Part shown: one piece after another, positions 1 through 7,225 of the stretch
Layout of the letters: every line of letters starts with the position of its first letter
Numbering within the stretch: position 1 is the first letter of the stretch
Assembly: GCA_034090805.1 (NCBI GenBank)
Contig: JAXDRV010000003.1
Span: forward strand, 1 to 18,011
DNA length: 18,011 bases
Origin: Ornithomonoglobus_A sp034090805
GTDB taxonomy: Bacteria > Bacillota > Clostridia > UBA1381
Reading direction: 5' to 3'
Translations under genes and position numbers: made by a program
The notes under the pieces: generated by a model
What the model saw: the letters and a program-made list of their open reading frames with translations, nothing else
What the model was told of the DNA's origin: nothing
Database searches by the model: none

Positions 1-1
1 C

Positions 2-151
2 CCCAAATAAATATTTTGTTCTCAAAATATTTATTTGGGCAGACTTTATCAATGCGAACTGTGTAAAATCTCTGATTTTACACGAAAAATTTTGACAATA
101 GTCATAATTTTTCCAAATGCGATTGAAAATCGCATTTGTTCAGTGAGCATT
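2..151. repeat. Cluster of four inverted repeats enclosed in part by a fifth
   Basis: Four hairpins lie almost end to end in non-coding DNA. Hairpin 1 has 17-bp perfect arms (2-18 and 23-39, loop TTCT). Hairpin 2 has 10-bp perfect arms (61-70 and 74-83, loop TCT). Hairpin 3 has 13-bp arms with one mismatch (84-96 and 101-113, loop AATA). Hairpin 4 has 11-bp perfect arms (114-124 and 128-138, loop GAA). In addition 51-61 pairs with 141-151 in 9 of 11 positions, the two exceptions being adjacent G/A oppositions, so hairpins 2-4 could sit in a closed multibranch structure. The arms differ in sequence, so these are not copies of one unit. None has the GC stem plus T-tract of a usual terminator. 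A REP/MITE-like element or a structured RNA are both possible; no transposase is visible. Confidence 0.75.
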
Positions 152-158
152 ATATATG

Positions 159-192
159 AAAAAGGAGCACGGCTTATGCCGTACTCCTTTTT
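159..192 (-). terminator. Intrinsic terminator of the SLH protein gene
   Basis: Arms 159-173 and 178-192 pair with a four-base loop. The single C/A opposition on the plus strand (168/183) becomes a G-U wobble in the leftward transcript, so the hairpin is fully paired only on that strand. The stem ends in A5/T5 runs, giving a U-tract in the leftward transcript. It lies 24 bases past the stop codon of the SLH gene. Confidence 0.85.
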
Positions 193-216
193 ATAAGCTT
201 TTATAATCAGTTTAGA

Positions 217-3213
217 TTATTCAGCAAATGCTGCTGACTTATCATCATCCGACATTGTGATTGAGTAAACTTCTCTTACTCTATCATCGTGTACTCTTAC
301 GAGTGCGAATGCAACTGTGTTTGTAGCCTTCTTAGCAGTACCGTTGTTTACATTACCAAGATCGATCCATTCCTTAGAAGCACCGAGCTTGCCTGCGTCT
401 ACTGCCATTGTCTTAGCAACTGCACCTGCTGCACCTGCGTTAACCTTGTAGCCGTTAGCCTTTCTGCCGTCATATGTGTAAACCTTAACGTTTGACTCAT
501 ATGAGAATGACTCACCTGCATCACCCATGATCCAAGCCTTCAAGCCGTCAACAGTGTCAACCTTAAGGTCTGTTCCAAGTGTGATTGAATCCGAAGTCTT
601 ATCAACTACAGGATAAAGCATATACTCAACCTGCTCGCCGTCAAACTCAACGTAAGGAAGCTTATCTGTGTCATCGCTACCCTTAGCGTTTGTTGCCTTA
701 ACAGCTGTAGCGGCCTTAATAGCCTTGAAGTACTCGTATCTGTTGCTTGCAATGTTGATGTTCATGATCTTACGAACGTCATCAATGTAGCCGTCTGAAT
801 CCTTGCTGAATACGATAGCGTCGCCTTCCTTAAGGCTTGTGAACAATGATGATGTATCAACACAGTTCATTGTTGTAAGCTCACCGTTGTAGTAGAGTGA
901 AAGCTGAGTTCTTTCCTGGCTATCCTCAGTTACTGTTGATGTCTTACCAACAACTGCCATCTGAGTATCGATAGTCCAGCCGCCCATACCCTTGATTACT
1001 ACTACGAAAGGTACTGCCTCTGAAGCTGATGCACTGCCGTCTCTTACTACACATGCTGTGTATTCCTGAGTATCAACAAACGAGTTCTTTGTTACAACAC
1101 CAACTGATGCTGTACCCTTATCCCACCAATCTTCAGCGTCAAGAACGATTGTTGCATCGTCAAGCTTAGCTGAGCCAAGTCTTGATGTCGAAGCTGTGTA
1201 AGCCTTATCTGTAAGCATATCAACCTTAAGGTCTGCTGTTGCACCGATTGACTTAATTCTGATTCTGTTGTCGCTTGTGAGCGAGTAGTCAATTACTCTA
1301 TTCTCAAGAGCTGCTGCACCCTTGATTGCTGCCCATGTTGAACCGGCATTCTTGATAGCAGTAAGTGTTGTGTAAACTGTGCTTTTTGTGTTATCATCCC
1401 ATGAATCGTGAAGCTCATACTCACGTCTTACGCCGTCCTTACCAACGATTCTAACCTTATCCTCGCCTGAAGTAGCTGTGTAAACTCTTTCAACGATTGC
1501 GTAGTTAACAGCTGAAGCAAGCTTCTCTGTGTAAGCGATTTTGCCGTCTGCTGTCAGGTAAGCTGTGTACTCATTACCTGTTGCAACGTTCGGGTTGAGG
1601 TTCGGAGCTACTACGTAATCTGTATCGCCGATTGTGTAGAAGTTCTCGTTGTACTCATTCTGACCGCTTCTTGAAACCTTACCCTCAACAGTCTTATCCG
1701 ATACAACTACATCATAGAACATTGATGAATCGAACTCTGAGTTGGGATCATACTTAACTGTAAGAACGTTGTTAGCAGCAAGGTCTGTAGCATTAACTGC
1801 AACGTCATCCTTTACGAATGTGTACTTGTATGAAGTATCATCTTTCTTTACTTCGATACCTGTTGTTGCAACTGCGGCATCCTTGAAGTATACCATTGTT
1901 TCTGTGTCTGAATCAACAACACTGTCAACGATTGCTGTTATACCGTAGTCAACTGTGATAACGTCATAGTAACCGTCTGTTGCTGTGCCGTTTGTGGGGT
2001 TGTCTATGATTGTAACAGTCATACCGGGGTTAGCCTCGCTGATGAACTTGTTAAGAGTTTCTGCAACTGTACCCTCTTTTGTCTTCGAAACAGTTACACC
2101 GTTTACAACGAGTGACCAATCGTCAGCAAGCTTGTAAGTTGTCTTCGAAGTTGTCGAAGCACTCTTTCTTACTGTGATTGACTTACCGTCTGCTGCAAGT
2201 GCGTCATAAAGGTTTGAGTTGAACTCTTCCTTTGTTGCCTTACCTGCTGATTCGATGTAAACCATCTCTGCCTCTGAGTAATCGTCAGCCTTAATAAGAG
2301 CCTTTGTATACTCGTTGAGGTACTTATCTACATCCGATGAACCCTTCTTTACAGTCTCAAGAACATTATCAGCAACACTGTTGTACTGCGACGATGTGTT
2401 ATAAGCTGTACCGAGGTAGTTCTTTGTCTTTTCGATCTGATACTTAGCAGTATCTGTTGTTGTTGTATCGGTCTTGCCTGTATCTTTTACAGTACCGTTT
2501 ACAACGTATACATCCCAGTTCTTTACGAGAAGTGAAGTGAACGGTGACTTGTCTGAGTTTGTGCCGTCCTTCTGTACGTAGTTGGGGATGTAGTTGCCCT
2601 GGTAGTCAGTTGTCATACCTTCAGCAACACACATAGGTGCTTCCAAAGCGTTAGCGATCATCTGAGCAGCCTGTGCTCTTGTGATAGCTGTGTCGTTTGT
2701 TACGCCTGAAATGTTAGTTGTTACGCCTGTTGAATAAGCGTAGTTAAGATAGCCTGAGGGCCATCCGCCGTTCTTTTCAGCCCATGTGCCGTAGCCTATA
2801 GCTGAAACGAGCATCTTTGCTGTCTGAGCGTATGTAACGTTCATGTCAGGATCAAAGTTACCGTTGCCGGTACCGTTGATGATGCCGTTGTCCGATGCAG
2901 TTGCTACCCAGCCTGCTGCCCAGTTGTCAGCTGCAACGTCGTTGAATACCTGTCTCTTGTTTGACTCAGCGCTGAAGTTGTTCAATGCTCTGCAAACCAT
3001 TGCTGCCATCTGTGCTCTTGTAACGAGTTCATCCGGATGGAATGTGCCGTCTTCAAAACCCTCGATTACGCCCAAAGCCGAAAGCTCGTTAATTGCTGAA
3101 ACGTGCTTGTCAGTTGCGGGAACGTCCGAGTACGAAGCCATAGCTACGAATGAAGTTACGGATAAAGCAAGAGCAGCTACTGCTGAAATTACTTTTTTGA
3201 GATTCTTATTCAT
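217..3213 (-). CDS. SLH-domain surface (S-layer-like) protein
   Basis: A 998-residue exported protein, probably a major cell-surface or S-layer component. Residues 1-26 form a signal peptide (MNKNLKK, hydrophobic core, cleavage after AMA). Three SLH repeats follow at about 28-78, 89-140 and 150-190, each with the conserved TRAQ/YAQ-A-M-core; such triplets bind secondary wall polymers. The remaining roughly 800 residues are Ser/Thr/Asp/Val-rich, have very few cysteines and match no family I recognise. The reading frame continues upstream to 3315, but the ATG at 3211-3213 is preferred: it is preceded by the strong Shine-Dalgarno AAGGGAGGA (3223-3231) and begins a canonical signal peptide. Two strong promoters and a dedicated terminator make it a single-gene unit, consistent with high expression. 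SLH anchoring is established for the family; the S-layer role is inferred. Confidence 0.9.
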   Translation of the reverse strand: MNKNLKKVISAVAALALSVTSFVAMASYSDVPATDKHVSAINELSALGVIEGFEDGTFHPDELVTRAQMAAMVCRALNNFSAESNKRQVFNDVAADNWAAGWVATASDNGIINGTGNGNFDPDMNVTYAQTAKMLVSAIGYGTWAEKNGGWPSGYLNYAYSTGVTTNISGVTNDTAITRAQAAQMIANALEAPMCVAEGMTTDYQGNYIPNYVQKDGTNSDKSPFTSLLVKNWDVYVVNGTVKDTGKTDTTTTDTAKYQIEKTKNYLGTAYNTSSQYNSVADNVLETVKKGSSDVDKYLNEYTKALIKADDYSEAEMVYIESAGKATKEEFNSNLYDALAADGKSITVRKSASTTSKTTYKLADDWSLVVNGVTVSKTKEGTVAETLNKFISEANPGMTVTIIDNPTNGTATDGYYDVITVDYGITAIVDSVVDSDTETMVYFKDAAVATTGIEVKKDDTSYKYTFVKDDVAVNATDLAANNVLTVKYDPNSEFDSSMFYDVVVSDKTVEGKVSRSGQNEYNENFYTIGDTDYVVAPNLNPNVATGNEYTAYLTADGKIAYTEKLASAVNYAIVERVYTATSGEDKVRIVGKDGVRREYELHDSWDDNTKSTVYTTLTAIKNAGSTWAAIKGAAALENRVIDYSLTSDNRIRIKSIGATADLKVDMLTDKAYTASTSRLGSAKLDDATIVLDAEDWWDKGTASVGVVTKNSFVDTQEYTACVVRDGSASASEAVPFVVVIKGMGGWTIDTQMAVVGKTSTVTEDSQERTQLSLYYNGELTTMNCVDTSSLFTSLKEGDAIVFSKDSDGYIDDVRKIMNINIASNRYEYFKAIKAATAVKATNAKGSDDTDKLPYVEFDGEQVEYMLYPVVDKTSDSITLGTDLKVDTVDGLKAWIMGDAGESFSYESNVKVYTYDGRKANGYKVNAGAAGAVAKTMAVDAGKLGASKEWIDLGNVNNGTAKKATNTVAFALVRVHDDRVREVYSITMSDDDKSAAFAE

Positions 3214-3333
3214 AGTCTCAAATCCTCCCTTTATTGTCTTATCCGAAGGGTGATAGGTTATTACCCGGTGAAGGACGCCCTTCTCATCCTTTCCGAGCGG
3301 AAATACCGAAGCCATGCTCCGGCTTGCGTTGAT

Positions 3334-3363
3334 ATTATACCATATTTAAACGGCATAAGTCAA
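3334..3363 (-). promoter_or_regulatory. SigA-type promoter P1 of the SLH gene
   Basis: The leftward strand carries TTGACT (3358-3363), an 18-bp spacer and a perfect TATAAT (3334-3339) preceded by TGG, an extended -10. Transcription would start near 3327 and leave a leader of about 113 nt before the ATG at 3213. That leader contains several short hairpin-capable segments, for example GAAGG-GCGT-CCTTC. Confidence 0.8.
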
Positions 3364-3505
3364 CGGTGTTATACAGTTGTAAAAAAACTGTAACCGTCGT
3401 ATAATCTTCCGCCGATAACCTGCTTATCACGAAGCTATACAACAAACATTACGGTAACAGATTCATCAAACGCTTCTACCCAATTATCCAAATCTGCTAC
3501 TAATC

Positions 3506-3534
3506 ATTGTACTATCTCACGGCAATAATGTCAA
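3506..3534 (-). promoter_or_regulatory. SigA-type promoter P2 upstream of the SLH gene
   Basis: The leftward strand has a perfect TTGACA (3529-3534), a 17-bp spacer and TACAAT (3506-3511). No gene lies between it and P1, so it most likely gives a second, longer SLH transcript. Between P2 and P1 there is an ACAGTT/AACTGT inverted repeat (about 3370-3388) around an A/T run. Confidence 0.7.
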
Positions 3535-3896
3535 CTGTTTTTTTATGGTATTGGCAAATTTTTTCTCAATTTTATGAGATTTCTCTCAAATAGCCTAAAA
3601 TAGACCTTTGTTTTTATGCAATTTGCCATCGCCGTCATTATCACTGTGCGATTACGTTATATTAGACGTGCCAAAGCTGAAAAAGTTCCACTTTTTTTGA
3701 AAAAAATTTTTATTTTTTTTTGAATTGTGTATGTGTTTTCGGACAGGTACAAGATATGGTAGTCATTAAACAAAAAAAGGAGCGGGAGCAGCTTGGGTAG
3801 AAGCGGGGCGGCGTGTTTGCGCGCATTACCTTTATCGCAGTGCGTCCCCAAACATCGCAGCCGTCAAGCTGTAACCGTTCCAAATTTTTACTTGTA
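3535..3896. other. AT-rich intergenic region between rny and SLH gene
   Basis: No convincing gene is visible in these 362 bases. The stretch 3680-3722 is built of A and T runs and includes an AT-only-type hairpin, AAAAAGT-TCC-ACTTTTT. The rny transcript should end somewhere here. A CTCC followed by seven T in the leftward strand (about 3773-3784) looks like a terminator tail, but I could not find a convincing matching stem. Short open frames here have no ribosome binding site. Confidence 0.5.
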
Positions 3897-5465
3897 TTAT
3901 TTAGCGTAGTCAACGGCTCTCGTTTCCCTGATAAGACTGACCTTGATCTGTCCGGGATATTCAAGCTCGTTTTCTATGCGCTTAACAATATCTTTTGCAA
4001 CCATGACCATTCCGTCATCGTTGACCACGTCGGGCTTGATCATAATTCTGATCTCGCGTCCGGCTTGGATTGCGAAGGATTTTTCTACGCCTTCAAATTC
4101 ATTTGCGATTTCTTCAAGCTTTTGCAGGCGCTTGATATACGTTTCGAGGTTTTCTCGTCTTGCTCCCGGTCTTGCGGCGCTTATTGCGTCTGCCGCCTGA
4201 ACAACCGAAGCTACTATCGTCTGCGCTTCAACGTCGCCGTGATGCGCCATGATAGCATGGATAACCTCTCTGTTTTCACGGTACTTCTTTGCGATGTCCG
4301 CACCGATTGTAACGTGTGAGCCTTCAACCTCATGGTCGACTGCCTTTCCTATATCGTGGAGCAGCCCGGCACGCTTCGCCGTTGCAACATCGACACCCAG
4401 CTCACCCGCCATTACTCCGGCAAGGTGCGCAACCTCGATACTGTGCTTAAGGACGTTCTGACCGTAGCTCGTTCTGTATTTCAGCTTACCCAAAAGCTTA
4501 ATAAGCTCGGGGTGCAGTCCGTGCACGCCTGTTTCAAACGTGGCGCTTTCACCCTCCTGCTTGATGATTGCCTCAACCTCTTTGCGAGATTTTTCAACCG
4601 TTTCCTCGATACGTGCCGGATGGATACGTCCGTCGACGATAAGCTTTTCAAGCGCAACCTTGGCAACCTCACGGCGCACAGGGTCGAAGCTTGAAACAAC
4701 AACAGCCTCGGGAGTGTCGTCAATTATCAAATCAACGCCGGTCAGCGTTTCGAGCGTTCTTATATTACGTCCCTCACGGCCGATTATTCTTCCCTTCATT
4801 TCATCACTTGGGAGATTAACCACCGATACGGTCGTTTCGGCAACGTGGTCTGCGGCAACCTTCTGGATCGACATGGCGACAATGTTTTTCGCCTTGCGCT
4901 CCGCCGTTTCACGTGCCTCTTGCTCAATTTCTTTAACCATAACAGCGGCGTCATGGCGAGTACGGCTTTCAATATCCTTCATAAGGATGTCCCTTGCCTC
5001 GTCACGAGTCATGCCTGAAATTTTTTCAAGCTCCGCCACCTGTTTGTTTTTAATATCCGTTATTTCCTGTTCCTTTTTTTCGAGAGATTTGAGCTTGGAA
5101 CCAAGCGATTGTTCCTTTCTCTCCAGGTTATCTGTCTTTTTGTCCAGTGTTTCCTCTTTTTGGTTAAGTCTGCGTTCCTGACGGTTAAGGTCGTTTCTGC
5201 GTTCCTTAACCTCCTTGTCAAAATCGGCTCTGAGCTTTTGGATTTCCTCCTTAGCCTCAAGGGTAAGCTCACGCTTTTTTGACGCTGCCGAACGCTCCGC
5301 CTCGGAAAGTATGGACTTTGCCTGCTCCTCGGCACTTCCCAAAAGTGCCTCGGAGGTCTTTTTTCTATGCTCTTCTCCGGCTTTGAAACCTACAAAGCCC
5401 ACAACTGCGCACGCCACAAGCGCAGCGCAGATTGTTATGATGATTTCTATAGCAATACACCCCAT
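3897..5465 (-). CDS. rny: Ribonuclease Y
   Basis: A 522-residue membrane-anchored endoribonuclease that initiates mRNA decay, the full usual length for RNase Y. It has an N-terminal membrane helix (about residues 4-27), a long charged coiled coil (about 30-190), a KH domain with the GxxG loop GRIIGREGRN (225-234), and an HD domain with H341, H370-D371, H408-H409 and D426 as likely metal-binding residues. The C-terminal domain ends in RAVDYAK. The ATG at 5465 is the only in-frame start before the membrane helix; its Shine-Dalgarno is weak, and the ATG lies in the 3' arm of a possible CCAT/ATGG hairpin. The gene has its own strong promoter and a leader of about 197 nt, so post-transcriptional control is plausible but unproven. 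Confidence 0.97.
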   Translation of the reverse strand: MGCIAIEIIITICAALVACAVVGFVGFKAGEEHRKKTSEALLGSAEEQAKSILSEAERSAASKKRELTLEAKEEIQKLRADFDKEVKERRNDLNRQERRLNQKEETLDKKTDNLERKEQSLGSKLKSLEKKEQEITDIKNKQVAELEKISGMTRDEARDILMKDIESRTRHDAAVMVKEIEQEARETAERKAKNIVAMSIQKVAADHVAETTVSVVNLPSDEMKGRIIGREGRNIRTLETLTGVDLIIDDTPEAVVVSSFDPVRREVAKVALEKLIVDGRIHPARIEETVEKSRKEVEAIIKQEGESATFETGVHGLHPELIKLLGKLKYRTSYGQNVLKHSIEVAHLAGVMAGELGVDVATAKRAGLLHDIGKAVDHEVEGSHVTIGADIAKKYRENREVIHAIMAHHGDVEAQTIVASVVQAADAISAARPGARRENLETYIKRLQKLEEIANEFEGVEKSFAIQAGREIRIMIKPDVVNDDGMVMVAKDIVKRIENELEYPGQIKVSLIRETRAVDYAK

Positions 5466-5563
5466 TCGTTCATGGATTTCCCAAACCTGCTCAGGGGCGT
5501 CTTAAATCGACTGCTTTCTATATACGAAGCCGTATGCAGGTAATACGGTGCGTCTGTAATCAT
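5447..5563 (-). CDS. Possible 38-codon upstream ORF overlapping the rny start
   Basis: An ATG at 5563 opens 38 codons (peptide beginning MITDAPYYLHTASY, ending NEWGVLL) that stop inside rny codons 1-6 in another frame. The overlap would allow translational coupling or competition with rny. There is no clear Shine-Dalgarno (only a GGGA about 10 bases upstream), and I do not recognise the peptide. It may be chance within a structured leader. Confidence 0.2.
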   Translation of the reverse strand: MITDAPYYLHTASYIESSRFKTPLSRFGKSMNEWGVLL

Positions 5564-5662
5564 AAAGAGCAGTCCCAATAAAGACAGCTCCGGCTTTTGC
5601 TCGGGATTACATATCAATAAAGTCCGCTTTACAGAAAACTGATTTTTAAAGAATATTAAGCA
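5466..5662 (-). promoter_or_regulatory. Long structured 5' leader of rny
   Basis: The predicted transcript has about 197 nt before the rny ATG. Visible structure, read leftwards: GTAATC pairs with GATTAC around an inner GAGC/GCTC hairpin; then CCGTAT pairs with ATACGG (5532-5547); then GATTT pairs with AAATC around a CC(C)CTGAGCAGG core just before the start. I do not recognise a named riboswitch or 6S RNA consensus. It could be a cis-regulator of rny or a separate small RNA sharing its promoter. Confidence 0.4.
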
Positions 5663-5668
5663 CTATAT

Positions 5669-5697
5669 ATTATACATAATTTTCGCCGTCTTGTCAA
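5669..5697 (-). promoter_or_regulatory. Consensus SigA-type promoter of rny
   Basis: The leftward strand has a perfect TTGACA (5692-5697), a 17-bp spacer and a perfect TATAAT (5669-5674). The start point would be near 5662. It makes rny independent of obgE, which ends at 5735. Confidence 0.85.
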
Positions 5698-5734
5698 GTT
5701 TTAAATATAAATGACACATATTTGAAAGAATATT

Positions 5735-7012
5735 TTAATATACGAACTCAAATTCAAGGTCACCTATCTTGACAATCTGCCCTTCCTGTATGCCCATATT
5801 CACCAATTCCTCGATTACTCCCTTGTTAAGCAACGCACGCTGGAAGTACGCGAGAGACTCGTTATCGGAGAAGTTTACGCTGCCGCCGACAGCCTCTATC
5901 CATGAGCCTTCTATAATATAGTACTCGTTTTCACGTCTTATCGTAAAGCCTGTATCGTTTTCATCGTACAGTTCCTCCTCGATGTCTGTTTCAGGCTCGA
6001 ATATTTGTATCGGCGGCAGCTTTGACAGCTCGCCGTACACATGAGCCATAAGCTCGTCTATGCCCTTTCCCGTTGCGGCCGATATGGTGAACACCTCGTA
6101 ACCGCGGTTTTCCATTTCGGTCATAAACGCTTCGTATGCCGCTTCGTCGCATATAATATCCGTTTTGTTTGCGGCGATTATCTGCGGACGCTCCTCAAGC
6201 GCCATGTCGTACTTTGACAGCTCGGAGTTGATTATATCAAAATCCTCGATCGGGTTTCTCCCCTCGATTGACGAAACATCGACAACATGAATCAGTATGC
6301 GTGTGCGCTCGATATGCCTTAAAAATTCATGACCGAGTCCAACGCCCTCGCTTGCGCCTTCGATTATTCCGGGTATATCCGCAAGGACAAAGCTCCTGCT
6401 GCTGCCGAGGTCGACAACTCCGAGATTCGGTTCGAGAGTTGTGAAGTGGTAGTTTGCGATTTTGGGATCTGCTTTTGTGGTGCGTGATAAAATTGTTGAT
6501 TTGCCGACATTCGGAAAGCCCACAAGACCCACGTCCGCAAGCAGCTTAAGCTCAAGAATGAGATTGCGTTCATCTCCCGGCTGACCGTTTTTCGCAAAGT
6601 TCGGCGTCTGACGGACAGCCGTCGCAAAATGGTCGTTGCCCCAGCCGCCGTTGCCGCCCTTGGCAAGCACGTAATCCTTGCCTATAACGGACAGGTCGGC
6701 GATTATTTTGTTTGTTTCCGCATTGCGGACGATAGTTCCCTGCGGGACTTTGATGATAATATCCTCGCCGGATTTTCCCTTTCTGCGGCGGCGCATACCG
6801 TCCTCGCCGTTTTGCGCTGCGTATTTGCGCTTGTATTTAAAATCCATGAGTGTCGTCATTCCCGGCTCGACACGGAAAACAACATTGCCGCCTCTGCCGC
6901 CGTCACCGCCGTCCGGCCCTCCTGCTGCGATATATTTTTCACGGCGGAACGAAATCGCTCCGTTGCCGCCCTTGCCGCCCTTTATGAATATTTTTGCCTT
7001 GTCAATAAACAC
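5735..7012 (-). CDS. obgE: GTPase Obg
   Basis: A 425-residue Obg GTPase, which acts in late 50S ribosome assembly and stress signalling; in Bacillus it is also needed for sporulation onset. Order of domains: glycine-rich Obg fold (1-158, with GGKGGNG and GGPDGGDGGRGG), GTPase domain with G1 GFPNVGKST (165-173), switch region TTLEPNLG, G3 DIPG (212-215), G4 NKTD (282-285) and G5 SAA (311-313), then a C-terminal OCT domain ending FEFVY. A longer frame could start at a TTG at 7033, but the GTG at 7012 gives the family-typical MFIDKAKI start and sits 7 bases after AGAGGTGA, while the TTG lacks a Shine-Dalgarno. The gene has its own promoter and appears to be transcribed alone. Confidence 0.97.
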   Translation of the reverse strand: MFIDKAKIFIKGGKGGNGAISFRREKYIAAGGPDGGDGGRGGNVVFRVEPGMTTLMDFKYKRKYAAQNGEDGMRRRRKGKSGEDIIIKVPQGTIVRNAETNKIIADLSVIGKDYVLAKGGNGGWGNDHFATAVRQTPNFAKNGQPGDERNLILELKLLADVGLVGFPNVGKSTILSRTTKADPKIANYHFTTLEPNLGVVDLGSSRSFVLADIPGIIEGASEGVGLGHEFLRHIERTRILIHVVDVSSIEGRNPIEDFDIINSELSKYDMALEERPQIIAANKTDIICDEAAYEAFMTEMENRGYEVFTISAATGKGIDELMAHVYGELSKLPPIQIFEPETDIEEELYDENDTGFTIRRENEYYIIEGSWIEAVGGSVNFSDNESLAYFQRALLNKGVIEELVNMGIQEGQIVKIGDLEFEFVY

Positions 7013-7027
7013 AGGTGCGTCACCTCT
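7013..7027 (-). promoter_or_regulatory. obgE ribosome binding site inside a hairpin
   Basis: The Shine-Dalgarno AGAGGTG (7021-7027) forms AGGTG-ACG-CACCT with the five bases directly before the GTG start (7010-7012). The 5-bp, three-base-loop hairpin would cover the binding site. It also decides the start: spacing fits GTG, not the upstream TTG. Confidence 0.6.
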
Positions 7028-7047
7028 TTTCAATATTGATTGATAGC

Positions 7048-7076
7048 ATTATAGCACAGAAATAAAAAAAAGTCAA
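7048..7076 (-). promoter_or_regulatory. SigA-type promoter of obgE
   Basis: The leftward strand has TTGACT (7071-7076), a 17-bp spacer made largely of T, and a perfect TATAAT (7048-7053). The -35 box lies in the 3' arm of the upstream terminator and the spacer is that terminator's T-tract. The leader to the GTG would be about 30 nt. Confidence 0.8.
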
Positions 7077-7101
7077 ATACCGCAAAAACGATATTTGACT
7101 T
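7063..7101 (-). terminator. Intrinsic terminator of the phosphoesterase-methyltransferase operon
   Basis: Read leftwards, 10-bp perfect arms AAGTCAAATA (7092-7101) and TATTTGACTT (7070-7079) enclose a 12-base loop and are followed by a run of eight T (7063-7070, overlapping the arm by one). The stem is AT-rich, so efficiency may be moderate. It lies about 125 bases after the methyltransferase stop. Confidence 0.7.
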
Positions 7102-7225
7102 GTATTTTATATACAGTCGTCTGCACGATACATATCGTCAAGGATTATTTTCAGATATTCTTTATTATGGTAAAAAGTCTACCTATTAAATTGCGGTGCA
7201 TCGAAACGACAATTATGACAGTGAC

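Noticed and set aside
2843..3253. 136-codon rightward frame opposite the SLH gene
   Set aside because: Antisense shadow of a gene with strong codon bias; no binding site, no family resemblance.
3214..3315. 34-codon N-terminal extension of the SLH protein
   Set aside because: The upstream ATG is only about 12 bases from the likely start point, has no Shine-Dalgarno, and would bury the signal peptide. The ATG at 3213 has a strong site.
3214..3327. Riboswitch in the SLH leader
   Set aside because: Only short unlinked hairpins are visible; no consensus of a known riboswitch such as c-di-GMP could be matched by eye.
3680..3722. A/T-run hairpin as the rny terminator
   Set aside because: The stem is almost entirely A-T and lies over 170 bases from the rny stop; orientation is ambiguous, so I did not annotate a terminator.
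3657..3851. Leftward 64-codon frame in the rny-SLH gap
   Set aside because: Composition follows the A/T runs, no ribosome binding site, ends in low-complexity Lys/Phe; treated as chance.
7107..7178. Leftward open stretch reading like a protein tail (contains NKEYLKIILDDMYRADDC) between the methyltransferase gene and its terminator
   Set aside because: It has no start codon with a binding site and is preceded by an in-frame stop. It could be a gene remnant, but 23 codons are too few to support it.
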